Assembly: GCA_037447655.1 (NCBI GenBank)
Contig: JBBHKE010000044.1
Span: 62,001-126,000, forward strand
From: Zygnema cylindricum
Taxonomy: Eukaryota; Streptophyta; Zygnematophyceae; Zygnematales; Zygnemataceae
Direction: 5' to 3'
Length of the DNA: 64,000 bases
Position 1 is the first letter of the stretch; each line of letters starts with the position of its first letter. The notes beneath the pieces were generated by a model. The model did not search any database. It was not told where the DNA came from and saw only the letters and a program-made list of their open reading frames with translations. A program made the translations under genes and the position numbers. Shown one piece after another: positions 1 through 11,290 of the stretch.

Positions 1-1840
1 AGTTGCATCACACATTTTATTTAACATCCCATTTTTCATAAATTCGAGCAAAGATTTTATCCACTTCATCACTCTTTTATCCACACACCAACAGATTTCC
101 CTCTTGCGATCCAAACAGCCAGCCCCATCTCCAATCTGCAACATACACCCAGATGCTAACCCTTTTACAGGCACATCTTCACAAGTGACATCACACCAAG
201 TAGTGATGTCAAATCCATCCACCCCCAAATATTCCCAAAAAACACTAGTCCCCACTAAGTTCCTTATAAGATCTACATCTTTCGTACTCATATTTTTATC
301 CATGATAGTAACCCTATTTTCTGAACTTCCTTCACTTTGTCCCATGGAATTCTTTCCACTATTACTTTCTAATTTAATTCCCAATAAATATTTCTTCTCC
401 CCTAAACCTTTAATCAAATATTTCTTTTCTCCCCTATCCTTTGAAACCTCTTCGAGTTTCACTTCTCCCCTTTCCTCGGAATCCGTTGAAGTCTCCCTTT
501 CCGACCAGTTTTCTAGTTCCCTATTATCTATAAAGTTATCCTGATTAATTTTATCTTTCCCGTTTTCACTTATGGATCCTAGAACTGACTTTCTCATTTC
601 TAAGTCATACACTCTACACTCCTCGACATCCTCAAGTACCTCCTCTCTCTTTACTTCCCTTATACCTCCAAAAGCACACTGTTGCCTTCGTGCAATTACT
701 GTGTGCTTTTCTTTCTTCCCCATACTACTAATCCGGAGAAGCTCTAAAATATCCTCATCCTCTTTCTCCTCTTCCCCTACTTCCTCCTCATCCACATTCC
801 AACTTCTAAGTTTTTCCAAACAAGGGCATTCCTCCATATAATGACCCGGTTCCCTACAAAAGAAGCAAGCCCCCTTTTTCAAAGCTCCCCTTTCTTTTCC
901 TCTCCCTCTCTTTCCACCAAAGTTCCGATAAGGTTTACCTTTGTCTTTCTTTCTCTCATCACGCTTCCGCTCGTCACCACCGTTCCTCTCATCACGCTTC
1001 CGCTCGTCACCGCCGTTCCTCTCATCACGCTTCCGCCAATCACCACCAGCTGAAAATGCATTGACCCTGTCCTTTCCCCTAAGAAGCTCCAAAGTGCTTT
1101 CCCTCACTAGAATTATCCCCATGGTAAAGCTCCAAGTCCATGAGGAGCCATCCATTGCCTGCATACGACAAATGATGTTTTCGTACTCATCTGGGAGTTT
1201 GATAAGTAGTGTATTAATCTTACTCTCCTCAGATTCTACATATCCCGCACTAGTAAGCTCAACATATAACGCAACAATATCATTGCAAAACTCTATCATG
1301 CTACCGCGTTTATAAACGTAGGCATCTATTTCTTGTTTTACTAATTGCTGCCTCTGAATAGTCTCACTCTTATAAATCTGAATTAGTGCTTCCCATATAT
1401 CTGAAGCTTTGGTTAGACTTAAAAGAGTGATAGCTATCGACTTAGACACATATCTAAGTATGAGATGTTTTGCTATAGTGTTTTTGTATTCCCATATTTT
1501 TATGTCATTTTATTCAGTTTTAATCCCTACATGTGGTACCATAGCTGAGAGCCTAGCTCCCCTCACCATAGGTGTCCCTTTTTCCTCCTCCCCCATTTCC
1601 CTATCCATGGAAAGACTTTTCCCTTCACCTTCTGTTGCATCTGAGCTCCGGTTGTTATTCTGGGCAGCCTCAGATGAATCTCCATAGTAAGCTCCTCCAA
1701 AGCTAGGTGGCGGACATCTCACTTGTCCCGAAACAATTCCCCATAAGTGTTTCTCAAAAAGCAATCCCGCCATTGTAAACTCCCAATAAGTGAAGTCTGT
1801 TCCATCGAACATAGGCACCCTAGATGGTGGGCCCATAACC
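1..1840 (-). pseudogene. cop1 Gag (copia-type), broken
   Basis: Copia-type Gag read on the minus strand, running off the window start. The N-terminal part (1510-1860) contains MGPPSRVPMFDG followed by a TYWEF block, the normal start of this family's Gag. A basic Arg/Lys-rich segment (about 900-1060) precedes a CCHC zinc knuckle (CX2CX4HX4C, 826-867) and then a long acidic tail. The reading frame is broken between the N-terminal part and the knuckle. Gag packages the element RNA in cytoplasmic particles. No protease or polymerase follows before position 1. The plus-strand copy at 3036-4497 has the same gene order, so this looks like a gag-only non-autonomous element. Confidence 0.85.
1826..1840 (-). 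other. Half-tRNA-iMet primer-binding site, perfect copy
   Basis: On the minus strand this reads GGTTATGGGCCCACC directly after the LTR end TTTCA. It is exactly complementary to the anticodon stem-loop of plant initiator tRNA-Met, the region used when a cleaved 5' half-tRNA primes reverse transcription, as known for Drosophila copia. The ATG within it is in frame with Gag (MGPP). Confidence 0.85.
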
Positions 1841-3035
1841 TGAAACTCTGAGACCTCCATTGGCCCTCAGAGTATGCAGATCCAAAAGAAGCTAATCTAG
1901 ATAGTGCCGACTCCAAGTTAATATAAACCCAAATGACTGACCCCTTGACAGTCACAATCCCAATATAGATTCACCCCTGTGAAATATCACTTCTTGTGTG
2001 CTCAGTTTCACCACAAAATGCAAAGTTAGAATATAAGATTTGGACACATTCACCCAATTTGACTTTCCCTTATAAATGCAGCCACCCTGGTAGACAAAAA
2101 CTCTGACCGACTACTTTCCTGTGTAGCCTGGACTCCCATGAGTCCGTAGCAAAAAAAATCACTGAAAATGGTCGAGTAAATTGATAGTTATGGCTGCCCA
2201 AAGTTTGCCATTTATACAGGGTGCTCTCTGGGAGAGGCAGCTGCCTACCCAAAATTTATCTAAGTCCTATTCCCTCTCTAAAACTCTATCTTCTGAAGTA
2301 CGGCACCAATCAAATTACAGTGTCGTACAGAAAAGTACAGGTGCCGGTGTACTTTATGTACGGCCATTGTACGACATGGCCAAAATGTCGACACGTGTCA
2401 TATCCGGATTTGTTCCCGTAATCTCCGGAGTTGCCGCAATCCAATGTAGTGTTACCACGTGTCACTCAATGTGGCGGTGATCGTAAACCGCCAAAATCGT
2501 ACGCCGCAATCTCGGCATCCTTCGCGGCCGTCCGATCAATTTTGGATTTCAATCGTGGCCGTCATAAATACCTGCGCGGTATTCTTTCTGGCGTCAAACA
2601 AACTACGCGGTATTTATTTTGTATCCGTATCGTACGTCGTACTTTACACAACTGTTTCTATGCAGTATGCATATAGTTCTAGTTAAATGAATTAGTCTTA
2701 TTGTAACTATTTAAATGAATATCATACCCTGTAATATCAAATACAATTTAGACGATCTAGATAAGACTACCGCCTATTGCGGTTGTGACAAATGGTAGGT
2801 ACCAGGATCAAATCCTGGCTGTGTCAAAACTACCTTTTAGAGAAAAAACCCCCTATAAAACAACTGTCTGTCTCCCTCTAGACAGCACAGGCAGCCATGG
2901 CTAACTCCTCCTCCAGTCTTCAGTGACTGCGACAAGTGTGGGGACTTGAGGAGGAGTTAGAGGCAGGCTGTCAATATCTACTATTTTGCTTTTTATTTTG
3001 CAATCTCTAGACCTAGTAAATACTTGAATTCCAAC
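1841..3035 (-). repeat. cop1 LTR (5' LTR of the minus-strand copy)
   Basis: On the minus strand it begins TGTTGGAATTC (at 3035) and ends GAGTTTCA (at 1841), followed at once by the PBS. It shares an extended 3' block (AGTCGGCACTATCTAGATTAGC) with the LTRs at 4867-6019 and 46986-48083. Six GTAC tetramers lie in 2298-2372. A perfect 5-bp stem, CCAGG-ATCAAAT-CCTGG (2802-2818), antisense to the LTR, resembles a tRNA T-arm. Its 5' terminus abuts the inverted Gag copy directly at 3035/3036. Confidence 0.85.
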
Positions 3036-4866
3036 ATATGTTTTCGATGGAACAAACTTCACTTATTGGGTGTTTACAATGGAGGGATTGCTTTTCGAGA
3101 AGCACTTATGGGGAATTGTTTCGGGACAAGTGAGGTGTCCACCGCCGGGCTTTGGAGGAGCTCACTATGGGGAATCATCTGGGGCTGCCCAGAAAACCAA
3201 CCGGAGTTCAGATGCAACGGAAGGTGAATGGAAAATCATTACGGTGGAAAGGGATATAAGGGAGAAGGATAAAGGGACACCTATGGTGAGGGGAGCTAGG
3301 CTCTCGGCTACGGTTCCACTTGCGGGGGTTATAACTGAACTAAAAACTGAAGAAAATGATAGTAATATTTGGGAATATAAAAACACTATAGCAAAACATC
3401 TCATACTTAGATATGTGTCTAAGTCCATAGCTATCACTCTTTTAAGTCTAATCAAGTCTTCAAAGATATGGGAAGCACTAATTCAGATTTACAAGAGTGA
3501 GACTATACAGAGGCAGCAGTTAGTAAAACAAGAAATAGAGGCCTATGTTTATAAAGGCGGTAGTATGATAGAGTTTTGCAATGATATTGCTGCGTTATAT
3601 GTTGATCTTGCTTGTGCGGGATATGTAGAACTTGAGGAGAGAAAGATTAATACACTAATCATGAAACTCCTTGATGAGTACGAAGACATCATTTAGCGTA
3701 TGCAGGGAATGGATGGCTCTTTGTGGACTTGGAGCATCACCATGGGGATAATACTTGTGAGGGAAAGCACCTTGGAGCTTCGTAGGGGAAGTGAGAGGGT
3801 GACTGCATTTACAACTGGTGGTGACTGGCGGAAGCGTGATGAGAGGAACGGCGGTGACGAGCGGAAGCGTGATGAGAGGAAGAAAGACAAAGGTAAACCT
3901 TATCGGAACTTTGGTGGAAAGAGAGGGAGAAGAAAAGAAAGGGGAGCCTTGGAAAAAGGGGTTTGCTTCTTTTGTAGAGAACTCGGTCACCATATGGAGG
4001 AGTGTCCTCGTTTGGAATAACTTAGAAGTTTGGGTGTGAAAGAGGAGAAAGAGGATGAAGAAATCTTAGAGCTTTTTCACATCGGTAGAATAGAGAAGAG
4101 AGAAAAGTACACAGAAATTCCACGAAGGCAACAGTGTGCTTTTGGAGATATAAGGGAAGTAAAGAGAGGGGAGGCACTTGAGGATGCCAACGACTGTAGA
4201 GTAGATGACTTAGAAATGCGAATGTCAGATCTAGGATCAATAAGTGAAAATGGGAAAGGTAAATTTGATGAGGATAATTTTATAGATAATTGGGAAACAG
4301 ATAACTGGTCGGAAAGGGAGACTTCATCAGATTCCGAGGAAAGGGGAGAAGTGAAACTCGAAAGGGTTTTAAAGGATAGGGGAGAAGAGGAATGTTTAAT
4401 AAAAGGTTTAGGGGAGGAGAAATACTTATTGGGAATAAATTTAGAAAGTGAGAGTGGAAAGAAATCCATAGGAGAGAGTGATATGTTTTGGGGGTAATGG
4501 GTTTGACAACACTAAAGGGAGCGGTGACATTTATGAAGGTGTGCTTGTAAAAGGGTTAGCCTCAAGGTGTTGCAGATTGGAGATAGGACTGGTTGTTTGA
4601 ATTGCAAGAGGGAAAGTGGATTTAGTGTGGATGTAAAAGAGATGAGGTGGATAAAATCTTTGCTCGGATTTATGATAAGTGGGATGCTAAATGAAATGTG
4701 TGATACAATTATTATTTCATTTTATCTAATGCATTGTTTTAAATACGAGAGCATTTTTCTTAAGTTATTTAAAGGGAAAAAGAAAAGAAAAAAGAAAAAG
4801 GGGAGGGAGTGTTTGTTTATTTTGTTTATAAGAGTTGAAAGGAAGTAGACTAGAAAATAAGGGGAG
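3036..4866 (+). pseudogene. cop1 Gag, second copy, inverted relative to the first
   Basis: One reading frame from 3070 to 4497, interrupted by stops at 3694 and 4018. It encodes the same Gag as 1-1840: an FEKHLWGIV block, the Gag helical core (3350-3700), a basic Arg-Asp-Glu repeat, a CCHC knuckle (C-FF-C-RELG-H-HMEE-C, 3964-4005) and an acidic tail of about 150 residues. The first codons and the PBS are missing, so the copy starts at the FDG codons. About 340 bp after the end of Gag comes a purine tract (AAATAAGGGGAG, ending 4866) and then an LTR, with no pol in between. Sequence 4620-4700 is the reverse complement of 1-90, so the two copies form inverted arms of about 1.8 kb. Confidence 0.85.
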
Positions 4867-6019
4867 TGTTGATGTTTGGGTATTTTCTAGGTCTTTACTA
4901 GATAGAAAAAGAGTAGAGGCAGTCTGCCTCCGACTCCCTTCTCCAAGCCCCCACACTTGTTGTAGTCACCAAAGGCTAGGTAGGGTGATAGACCCATGGC
5001 TGCCTAAAGCTTTGTAGCAGACAGGTAGCACAAAATAGATGGGTTTACCAAAAGTATTGACGGACCCAGGAATTGATCCTGCAACCTGCCGTCCGTCAAT
5101 ATAGCCGTTAGCTTTGTCCGTTTAGTCTATGACTAGTGCTAAGACATATAGGGTTTGATAATTATATAAATATGTACGCATAGACGAATTCATTTAGCGG
5201 CGCGAATAGATTCTTAGTACATAGAAAAAGTTTTACGGTTTACGCGAAACAAATACCGCGCATTTGTTTCGACGGCGAAACAAATACCGCGCACATATTT
5301 TCGACGAGTAAAAATGAATACCGGATTTAATCGACGGCCGTGGTGCTAGCCGAGATTCCGGAATGGCCGCTTTGGCGTTTTCTGACGCCGCCACTCCGGA
5401 TGACACCTGGAAATGCGCTGGAGGATTGCAAAATCTCCGGAGCGCAAGATAACAAGTTTGGATGTGACATTTGTCACATGTATGGTCTTGCCGTACATTT
5501 GCCGTACATCAAGTACTCCGGCGCCTGTACTTTTATATACGCTACAGTCTTGTGATTGGCGCCGTACTTTAGTAGAAGGGGTTTAGAGAGGGACTAGGAC
5601 TTAAAATATTTCTGGTAGGTAGGTGACTCTTCCAGAGAGCACCTTGTATAAATTGCAAACTTTGGCCAGCCATAACTATCAACTCAGTAGACCAAATTTA
5701 GTGATTCTTTTTGCTGCGAACTCACGGGAGTCTTCGCTACACAGGGATGTAGTCGGTCAAAGTGTTTGCCTGCTAGGGTGGTTACATTTCTAAGGGAAAG
5801 TCAAAGTGGGTGAATGTGTCCAAATCTCATATTCTAACTTTGCATTCTGTGGTGGAACTGAGCACACATGACGTCTTATTTCACAGGGGTGAAGTTGTAA
5901 TGGGGTTCTGATTGTCAAGGGGTCAATCATTTGGGTTTATATAAACTTGGAGTCGGCACTATCTAGATTAGCTTCTTTTGATCTGCGAATTGTGTGTGGC
6001 AATGGAGCCTATATAATTT
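4867..6019 (+). repeat. cop1 LTR (3' LTR of the plus-strand copy)
   Basis: Starts TGTTGATGTTTGGG after a polypurine tract and ends AATTTCA. It carries a GTAC cluster (about 5480-5575) and a TATA box at 5647-5654. A T-arm-like hairpin (5077-5095, antisense) sits in the 5' third. Its end joins cop3 integrase sequence at GATGA (6020), a site that reads GATGG uninterrupted in the right arm (38503), so cop1 inserted into the left-arm cop3 copy. The partner end of the insertion lies outside the window. Confidence 0.85.
5482..5654 (+). promoter_or_regulatory. cop1 LTR promoter: GTAC cluster and TATA box
   Basis: Several GTAC tetramers lie within about 95 bp, followed by TATAAATT at 5647-5654, a spacing repeated in the cop2 and cop5 LTRs. 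This is the likely U3 promoter of the element. GTAC is the core bound by plant SBP-box factors; that link is inference. Confidence 0.5.
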
Positions 6020-6464
6020 CAGATGAAAGGTGTAAAAATTAGTCAAAAACTAGCATCAAATGTATGTGATGGTTGGGTAATGGGAAAAATTCATAAGTTG
6101 CCTTTCCCTTCACAAACTGATCATAAAAGTAGCAAGGTGTTAGGACTAATTTTATTAGATGTATAGAGGTTATCTAGGTATCCATCTGTGGGAGGTGTTA
6201 AGTTTATGCTTACCTTTATTGATGACTATAGTAGCTTTACTTCTGTTTATTTTTCGAAAAGTAAGGATGAATTCTTTTCAAAATTTAACGAGTATAAGGT
6301 TTGGGTGGAAAATGTGCATAAAAGAATAATAGCAGGTTTCAGATTTGATAATGGAGGGAAGTACATTTCTAATGAGTTTGCAAAATACCGTAAATTACAT
6401 TGAATCTCACGTCAACTAACCGTTTCTTATTCTCCGGAAAAAAACGGTGTTTCAAAGAGGATGC
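6020..6464 (+). pseudogene. cop3 integrase, N-terminal part (left arm)
   Basis: The decayed GAG-pre-integrase tail (KISQK...CDG) is followed by the integrase core: GGVKFMLTFIDDYSSF with the first catalytic Asp near 6222, then RFDNGGKYISNEF near 6350-6380 with the second Asp and Glu. An in-frame stop lies near 6160 and another at about 6400. The gene is split by cop2 at 6465; integrase resumes at 13903. It corresponds to 38062-38503 in the right arm. Confidence 0.85.
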
Positions 6465-7505
6465 TATTGAAATGATTAGATTTATATGGAATTTCCTAGG
6501 TCTAAATATGTGAGTGTTAAAAAGAAAAGAAAAGGCGGACAGCTTGCCTCCACCTCCTCTCTCTAGTCACCATACTTATTGTAGCCACTGAAAGATAGAG
6601 AGGGTGGTTGAGCTATGGCTGCCTTAGTTCCACAGGCAGGACTAAAAAGTGACTTATGTCACTCTCAACAAAAGGTTGAGTCCGACAGGACTCAAACCCC
6701 CGACTGGTAGCGTATGGCGTTATCGTTAGCTCTAACCAGTTTGTCCTAGAAGTGCGTTAAGATACATAGGGTTTGATACGTATTTAAACTTGTACATGGT
6801 CTTGTAACTAATTAACCAAAATGTGAACAAAGGAACATAGAACTAGTAAAAGTTTCACTGCGGACGTTATTTCGCAGGAAACAAATGAATCAGACATTTG
6901 TTTCGACGACCAACATTTAATGTCGGATTTAATCCGATGACATGCATCACTGCCAAGATCGCGGAATGGTCACTTTGGCGTGTATAGACGTGGCATGACC
7001 TGGCGCCACGTGGAGGGAAAGCATTTGGTCGCAGGAATTCCGGGAAACATACCAACGAGTGAAAGGGTAAAAAGCGTCGAATCAATGGCCTTGTCGTACA
7101 CATGCCGTACATAAAAAACATTGGCCGTAGTACCTTTTTGTACTTTACAGTCATGTGATTAGTTCGTTTTTCAATAGATAAGGGTTGTGAGAGGGGTTTA
7201 GGACTTAGGAAAATCTGGTAGGTAGTCACCTCAGTATAAGAGAGCTTTGTATAAAATTGGCATTTTTGCCGGCACATAACATATTGGTTGGTTTGCTGTT
7301 TTTAGTGATTCTTTTTGCTACGGACTCAGGAAAGTTTAGTGATTCTTTTTGCTACGGACTCAGGAAAGTCCATGCTGAATAGAGGTGCAGTCATATTGTT
7401 AGTTTGCTCTCTTAGTCAGCGGTGGTTGTGGCTTGAAGTGGGTTAGTTAAAAGCTATCTAAAGGCTTCTTGAATTTTGTAGTCCAATGGAGGACACAGAA
7501 TTGCA
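6465..7505 (+). repeat. cop2 5' LTR (left)
   Basis: Begins TATTGAAATG (TGTTGAAAT in the right arm) and ends GAATTGCA next to the PBS. It contains an antisense tRNA-like module (about 6660-6745), a GTAC cluster (about 7095-7145) and a TATA box (TATAAAATT, about 7251). It is 1041 bp, longer than the right copy largely because of a 34-bp tandem duplication at 7302-7369. Confidence 0.85.
7302..7369 (+). repeat. 34-bp tandem duplication in the cop2 5' LTR
   Basis: A 34-bp unit beginning TTAGTGATTC and ending GGAAAGT occurs twice in direct succession (7302-7335 and 7336-7369). The right-arm LTR has one copy, so the duplication arose after the arms separated. Confidence 0.85.
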
Positions 7506-7520
7506 CGTTATGGGCCCACC
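7506..7520 (+). other. cop2 half-tRNA-iMet PBS
   Basis: Reads CGTTATGGGCCCACC, 14 of 15 bases matching the complement of the plant tRNA-iMet anticodon arm. It follows the LTR end directly. Its ATG opens the Gag frame (MGPPSRLPTF). Confidence 0.8.
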
Positions 7521-9702
7521 CTCTAGGTTGCCCACCTTCAATGAATCAGGGTTCATCTATTAGGAAGCCATGGTGTGAAACTCTGAGACCTCCATAAGTC
7601 CTTAGAGTGGACAACTTCTCTTCCAAGAAGCCTCTAAGATAACGCTGACCCCTTTGTGTTTCAACAAGAAAAACTGCCACCCTGGCAGACAAAAAACTCT
7701 GACCAACTGCACCCTGTGAAGGCAAGACCCCACTCAGTTGATAGCAAAAAAACTCTCTGAATTTGCTCCCATGAGCAGTAAGTTATGGAGGGTCAAAGTT
7801 GACCTTTTGTACAGAAGCTCTCTGGGAGAGAGGGTCCTATCTACCAATTTTTCTAAGTCTTATCTCTCTCACAAAATTTATCTACTGGTGTACGGCACCA
7901 ATCATATTAAACTGTCGTACATAAAAGTATAGCCGTCGGTGTACTTTATGTACGGAAATTTTACAACATGGCCTTAATGTTGACACATGTCACATTCGGA
8001 TTCGGTGCCGTAATCCCTGGAGATACCGCGATCCACCGCAATTTTGCCACGTGTCATCCTATGTGGCGATGACCATAATACGCCGAGAATCTCTTCCGCG
8101 ATCTCGGCTTTCTTCGCGGTGGTCAGATTAAATGCAGATTTTAATCGGAGCCGTCATAAATACATGCGCGGTATTTGTTTCGTAAAAGAAACAAAATGCG
8201 TAGTACTTGTTTTTTTTACATACCGTAATCCGTACGTTTACATAACGCGTTCTATGTAATTATAAACATTCGCTGTTAAATGAATTTTCCAATGTTGCAA
8301 CATATGAATACAAATCAAACGTAATAATATGTATCTGAACTTCTAGACTTAACGGCTAAGTCTACCGGCTACCGGTGTTTTAATGGTTGGCAGGTGTCAG
8401 GATCAAATCTTGTCACCGACATATACCTTTTAGTAGATAAACCTTGTTATCTATAAATAGAATAATCTATTTCCCTTAAACCTCTGGATAGCCTAGGTAG
8501 CCATGGCTGTAGCTTCCTCTCCAACTTTTGAGTGATTGCAACAAGTGTGGGAGTTTGAGAGAGAAGTTAGAGGCAGACTTCCTCGCCTTCTTTCTATATT
8601 CCAATTTAGACCTAGAAAATAATGAAATAACCATTGATTTCTACATGATGATGGGTGCATTGTGTGTATTACGATACTGGGGTATTGTCAGTGGACAAGT
8701 GAAACGTCCACCTTCGAGAACTCCACCAGTATTTGGAGGATTAAGGTTTCTTGCAGAATCGACTACTTTAGCGGAGGAGGCAGATGATGGGGGCAGCAAT
8801 GTGTCCGAAAAGGTGAAAGGGAAGGAGACACCCCTCACTCCTATTGCCACGGCACCGGGAGCGGCGGCTGTGAAGACTGTGGAGAACAATACTTAAATGT
8901 GGGAAGACTTAAACATGGCTACCAAGAAATTCATTCTAAGGCACCTCACTCAAACTTTGGCCACCCCTCACCTTCACATTTACAAGGCCGAGGAGTTGCG
9001 GGTGACTTTGGTGGAGATCTTTAGAGCTGGTACTGTTCAAGAGCTCCAGTTAGCTGAGCAAAAGCTATTGAGTTACACTTACATAGGAGGAAAGATGTAA
9101 GATTATTGTAATGATCTTTTCTGTTTGTATATGGAGATGGAAAGTGCCAGGTGGACTGGTACAATGAAGATGAAAGTTAACACTCTGTTATAAAGTTACA
9201 AGACGAGTATGAAAACATAGTATACCGAGTATAAGAAATGACTGACAGTTCATTCAAGTGGAACACAGTGGTCCGGATGATACTTCTGCAGGAGAACACA
9301 ATTGAGATTAGGAGGGGAAGTAAGAGCATCCAAGCTCTAGCTACAGGACAAAAACGATGGAGGAAGGATCTGAAGAAACCATTAAAAGGAGAGAGAGTTC
9401 AGCCTGTAGGACGAAGGCCCCCAAAGGGCCTTTGTCATTTTTGCAAAAAGTCGGACACTCTATCGCGCATTGTGTTAAGCTGTGGAAGTTGAGGCTCCAA
9501 GAGAACCGTGGAGGGGGTTCTTCTAGAGGGAAGAAAAAGGCACTTGTGGTCACAAAATTGATAGGAGAAATCGAGGACGGGTCCTCTGAGGAGGATGAGG
9601 AGCTTCTTCTTGACGAGAGTCTGGAGGAGAAGGAGATCCCTCGGAGACAAAAGTGTGCCTTTGGAGCAATTCGAGAAGCTCCACAGGAAGGATGGATCAT
9701 CT
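7521..9702 (+). pseudogene. cop2 Gag and protease start (left), interrupted
   Basis: Gag begins in the PBS (MGPPSRLPTFNESG), is split by a solo LTR at 7576-8645, and resumes at 8646 with a GIVSGQVKRPP block. Stops follow at 8894 and near 9098. The Gag core (KKFILRHLTQTLATPHLHIYKAEELR) lies at 8910-9060, a zinc knuckle region (CHFCKK) is frame-shifted near 9433-9480, and an acidic linker plus RRQKCAFGAIREA leads toward protease (9600-9690). The protease motif itself is missing: after GWII the sequence switches to an LTR fragment at 9703. The right-arm copy keeps the DSGAS motif. Confidence 0.85.
7576..8645 (-). mobile_element. Solo cop1 LTR inserted in cop2 gag
   Basis: A 1070-bp LTR in minus orientation (starts TGTAGAAATC at 8645, ends GAGTTTCA at 7576) with cop1 features: the shared 3' block, GTAC tetramers in 7890-7970 and a tRNA-like module near 8350-8430. 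It is flanked by TGGTG (7571-7575) and TGATG (8646-8650), a 5-bp target duplication with one mutation. The right arm has the empty site near 36985-36995, so the insertion is specific to the left arm. Confidence 0.85.
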
Positions 9703-9836
9703 GTTGAAATTTATAGATTTTTATAGTATTTTCTAGGTTTAAATATGTTTTTATAAAAGGAAAAAGGACGGACAGCCTGCCTCCACCTCCGCTCTCTAGC
9801 TTCCATACTTGTTGTAGTCACTGAAGGAGAGTGGTT
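9703..9836 (+). repeat. cop2-type LTR head replacing the protease active site
   Basis: About 130 bp matching the start of a cop2 LTR (TGTTGAAATTTATAG ... CTTGTTGTAGTCACTGAAGG) lies between GGATGGATCATC and GTGGTTATTACAAATC. In the right arm the same interval (about 35820-35945) is normal protease sequence. The right breakpoint has homology between LTR GAGAGGGTGGTT and protease GAGAGTGGTTAC. It is not a clean insertion, because protease sequence is lost. Confidence 0.8.
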
Positions 9837-11290
9837 ATTACAAATCTAGTGGGGTGAGTAGATCTGAAAGTCTTAGTGGATGGTAAGACATCTATACTCA
9901 CATTCTTAGATGTACTCTATATTCATCAGTTGAGGAAAAATCTTCTCTACGTCTGCATTAGATGACAAAGAGTGTGATACCTTCACTCAAAAGGGAGTCT
10001 TTAAAGCTAAGTATGGGGATGAAGTCTACTTCACGGCAGATAAGGGTAGCCAAGGCATGTTTAGGCTTAACCTGAGTAATGAAAAGAAGAATGCTTATTA
10101 TATTGGTGTTCCAAAATTGATGATTTGGCATAAGCGGTTGGGGCATGTCCATGTGATAGGTTGAGGGAAATGAAAAAGCTTTGTGAAGTAGAAAGCATTC
10201 AATTTAGTGATACTGAAATGGCGGATGATTGTAGTGGATGTGCTCAAGGAAAAGCTCACAGACTTCCTTTTCCCAAAGCCGCCGCATATAGGGGGGAAAA
10301 GGTACTAGATCTAGTCCACACAGATATCTAGGGATCTGCAAGAGTACCTTCGGTTGGAGGGAAGAGGTTTATGTTAACAATAATTGAGGACTGGTCTAGG
10401 TACTCCAGAGTCTACTTCCTAAAAACAAAGTCTGAAACACCAACTTACTTCAAAGAATATAAAGCCTGGAGTGAGAAGTTGCATGGAACCCCCATTAAGA
10501 GAATAAGGAGCGATAATGGGGGAGAATATACCTCTAACCAGTTTGAGGAATACTTGAGAGATGAGGGAGTTGAGCACCAGAAATTTGTATCATATAAACC
10601 GAAAAAAAATGGGGTAGCTGAAAGATTGAACCGAACACTGGGAGACAGTGTATCTAGTATGTTGGCTGACAACAAAATAGGAAAGAGATTTTGGGCAGAA
10701 GCCATGTACTGTGCCAACTACATTAAGAATAAAGTACTTACCTCAGCGATAAAGGGAATGACACCTTATGAGAGATGGGTTGGATGGAAACTAGATATCT
10801 CATACCTTAAAGTATTCAGTTTATAGTCTTGATACGGATAAGAAAAAATGGAAACTAGATGCTAAGGGAAAACCGTTATATTTTGTTGGATATGATGGGG
10901 ATATCAAGGGATATAAAGTCTATGACTTAGCAAAGCAAGATATTATTTTGGTCAAACACCTAGTTTTCATGGATGAAGGAAAGTCCTTTAAACCCATTCA
11001 AATATACCAAAAAGATAAAAATCCGCTTTGAGTCAGAAAGCGAGGAGAGTCATGTCTTTCCCGAAAAGGACATGAGTGAAACAGTGATTGCAGATTTAGG
11101 GGAGATCCAAGATACAAGAGATCTACCTAACACCTTACATATTCTTATGGACTTCGAGGAGACAGAAGAAATGGAAGTGGAACTGGCTTCCATGAATAGG
11201 GGAGCCGATGAGACTGTAAAGAGAAACCCGAGACTTCCTTCAATTCCAGCTACAAATTTTGAGGGTGGGAGAAGCAGCAGCAAAAGGATA
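9837..11290 (+). pseudogene. cop2 protease tail, integrase and hinge (left)
   Basis: It starts in the protease remnant, then a GAG-pre-integrase zinc region (about 10120-10250, CSGCAQGKAH), and the rve integrase core: MLTIIEDWSRYS (first Asp near 10390), RSDNGGEY with the second Asp and the Glu about 35 residues on (10510-10570), and AERLNRTL. A stop near 10824 (LKVFSL) is followed by the PYERW/GYD C-terminal region and an acidic, Ser-rich hinge (10973-11293) before RT. Integrase would join element cDNA to host DNA. Confidence 0.85.

Noticed and set aside
1510-1860. N-myristoylation signal at the MG start of Gag
   Set aside because: All families start M-G, but Pro or another unsuitable residue usually follows, and the codons are explained by the PBS sequence.
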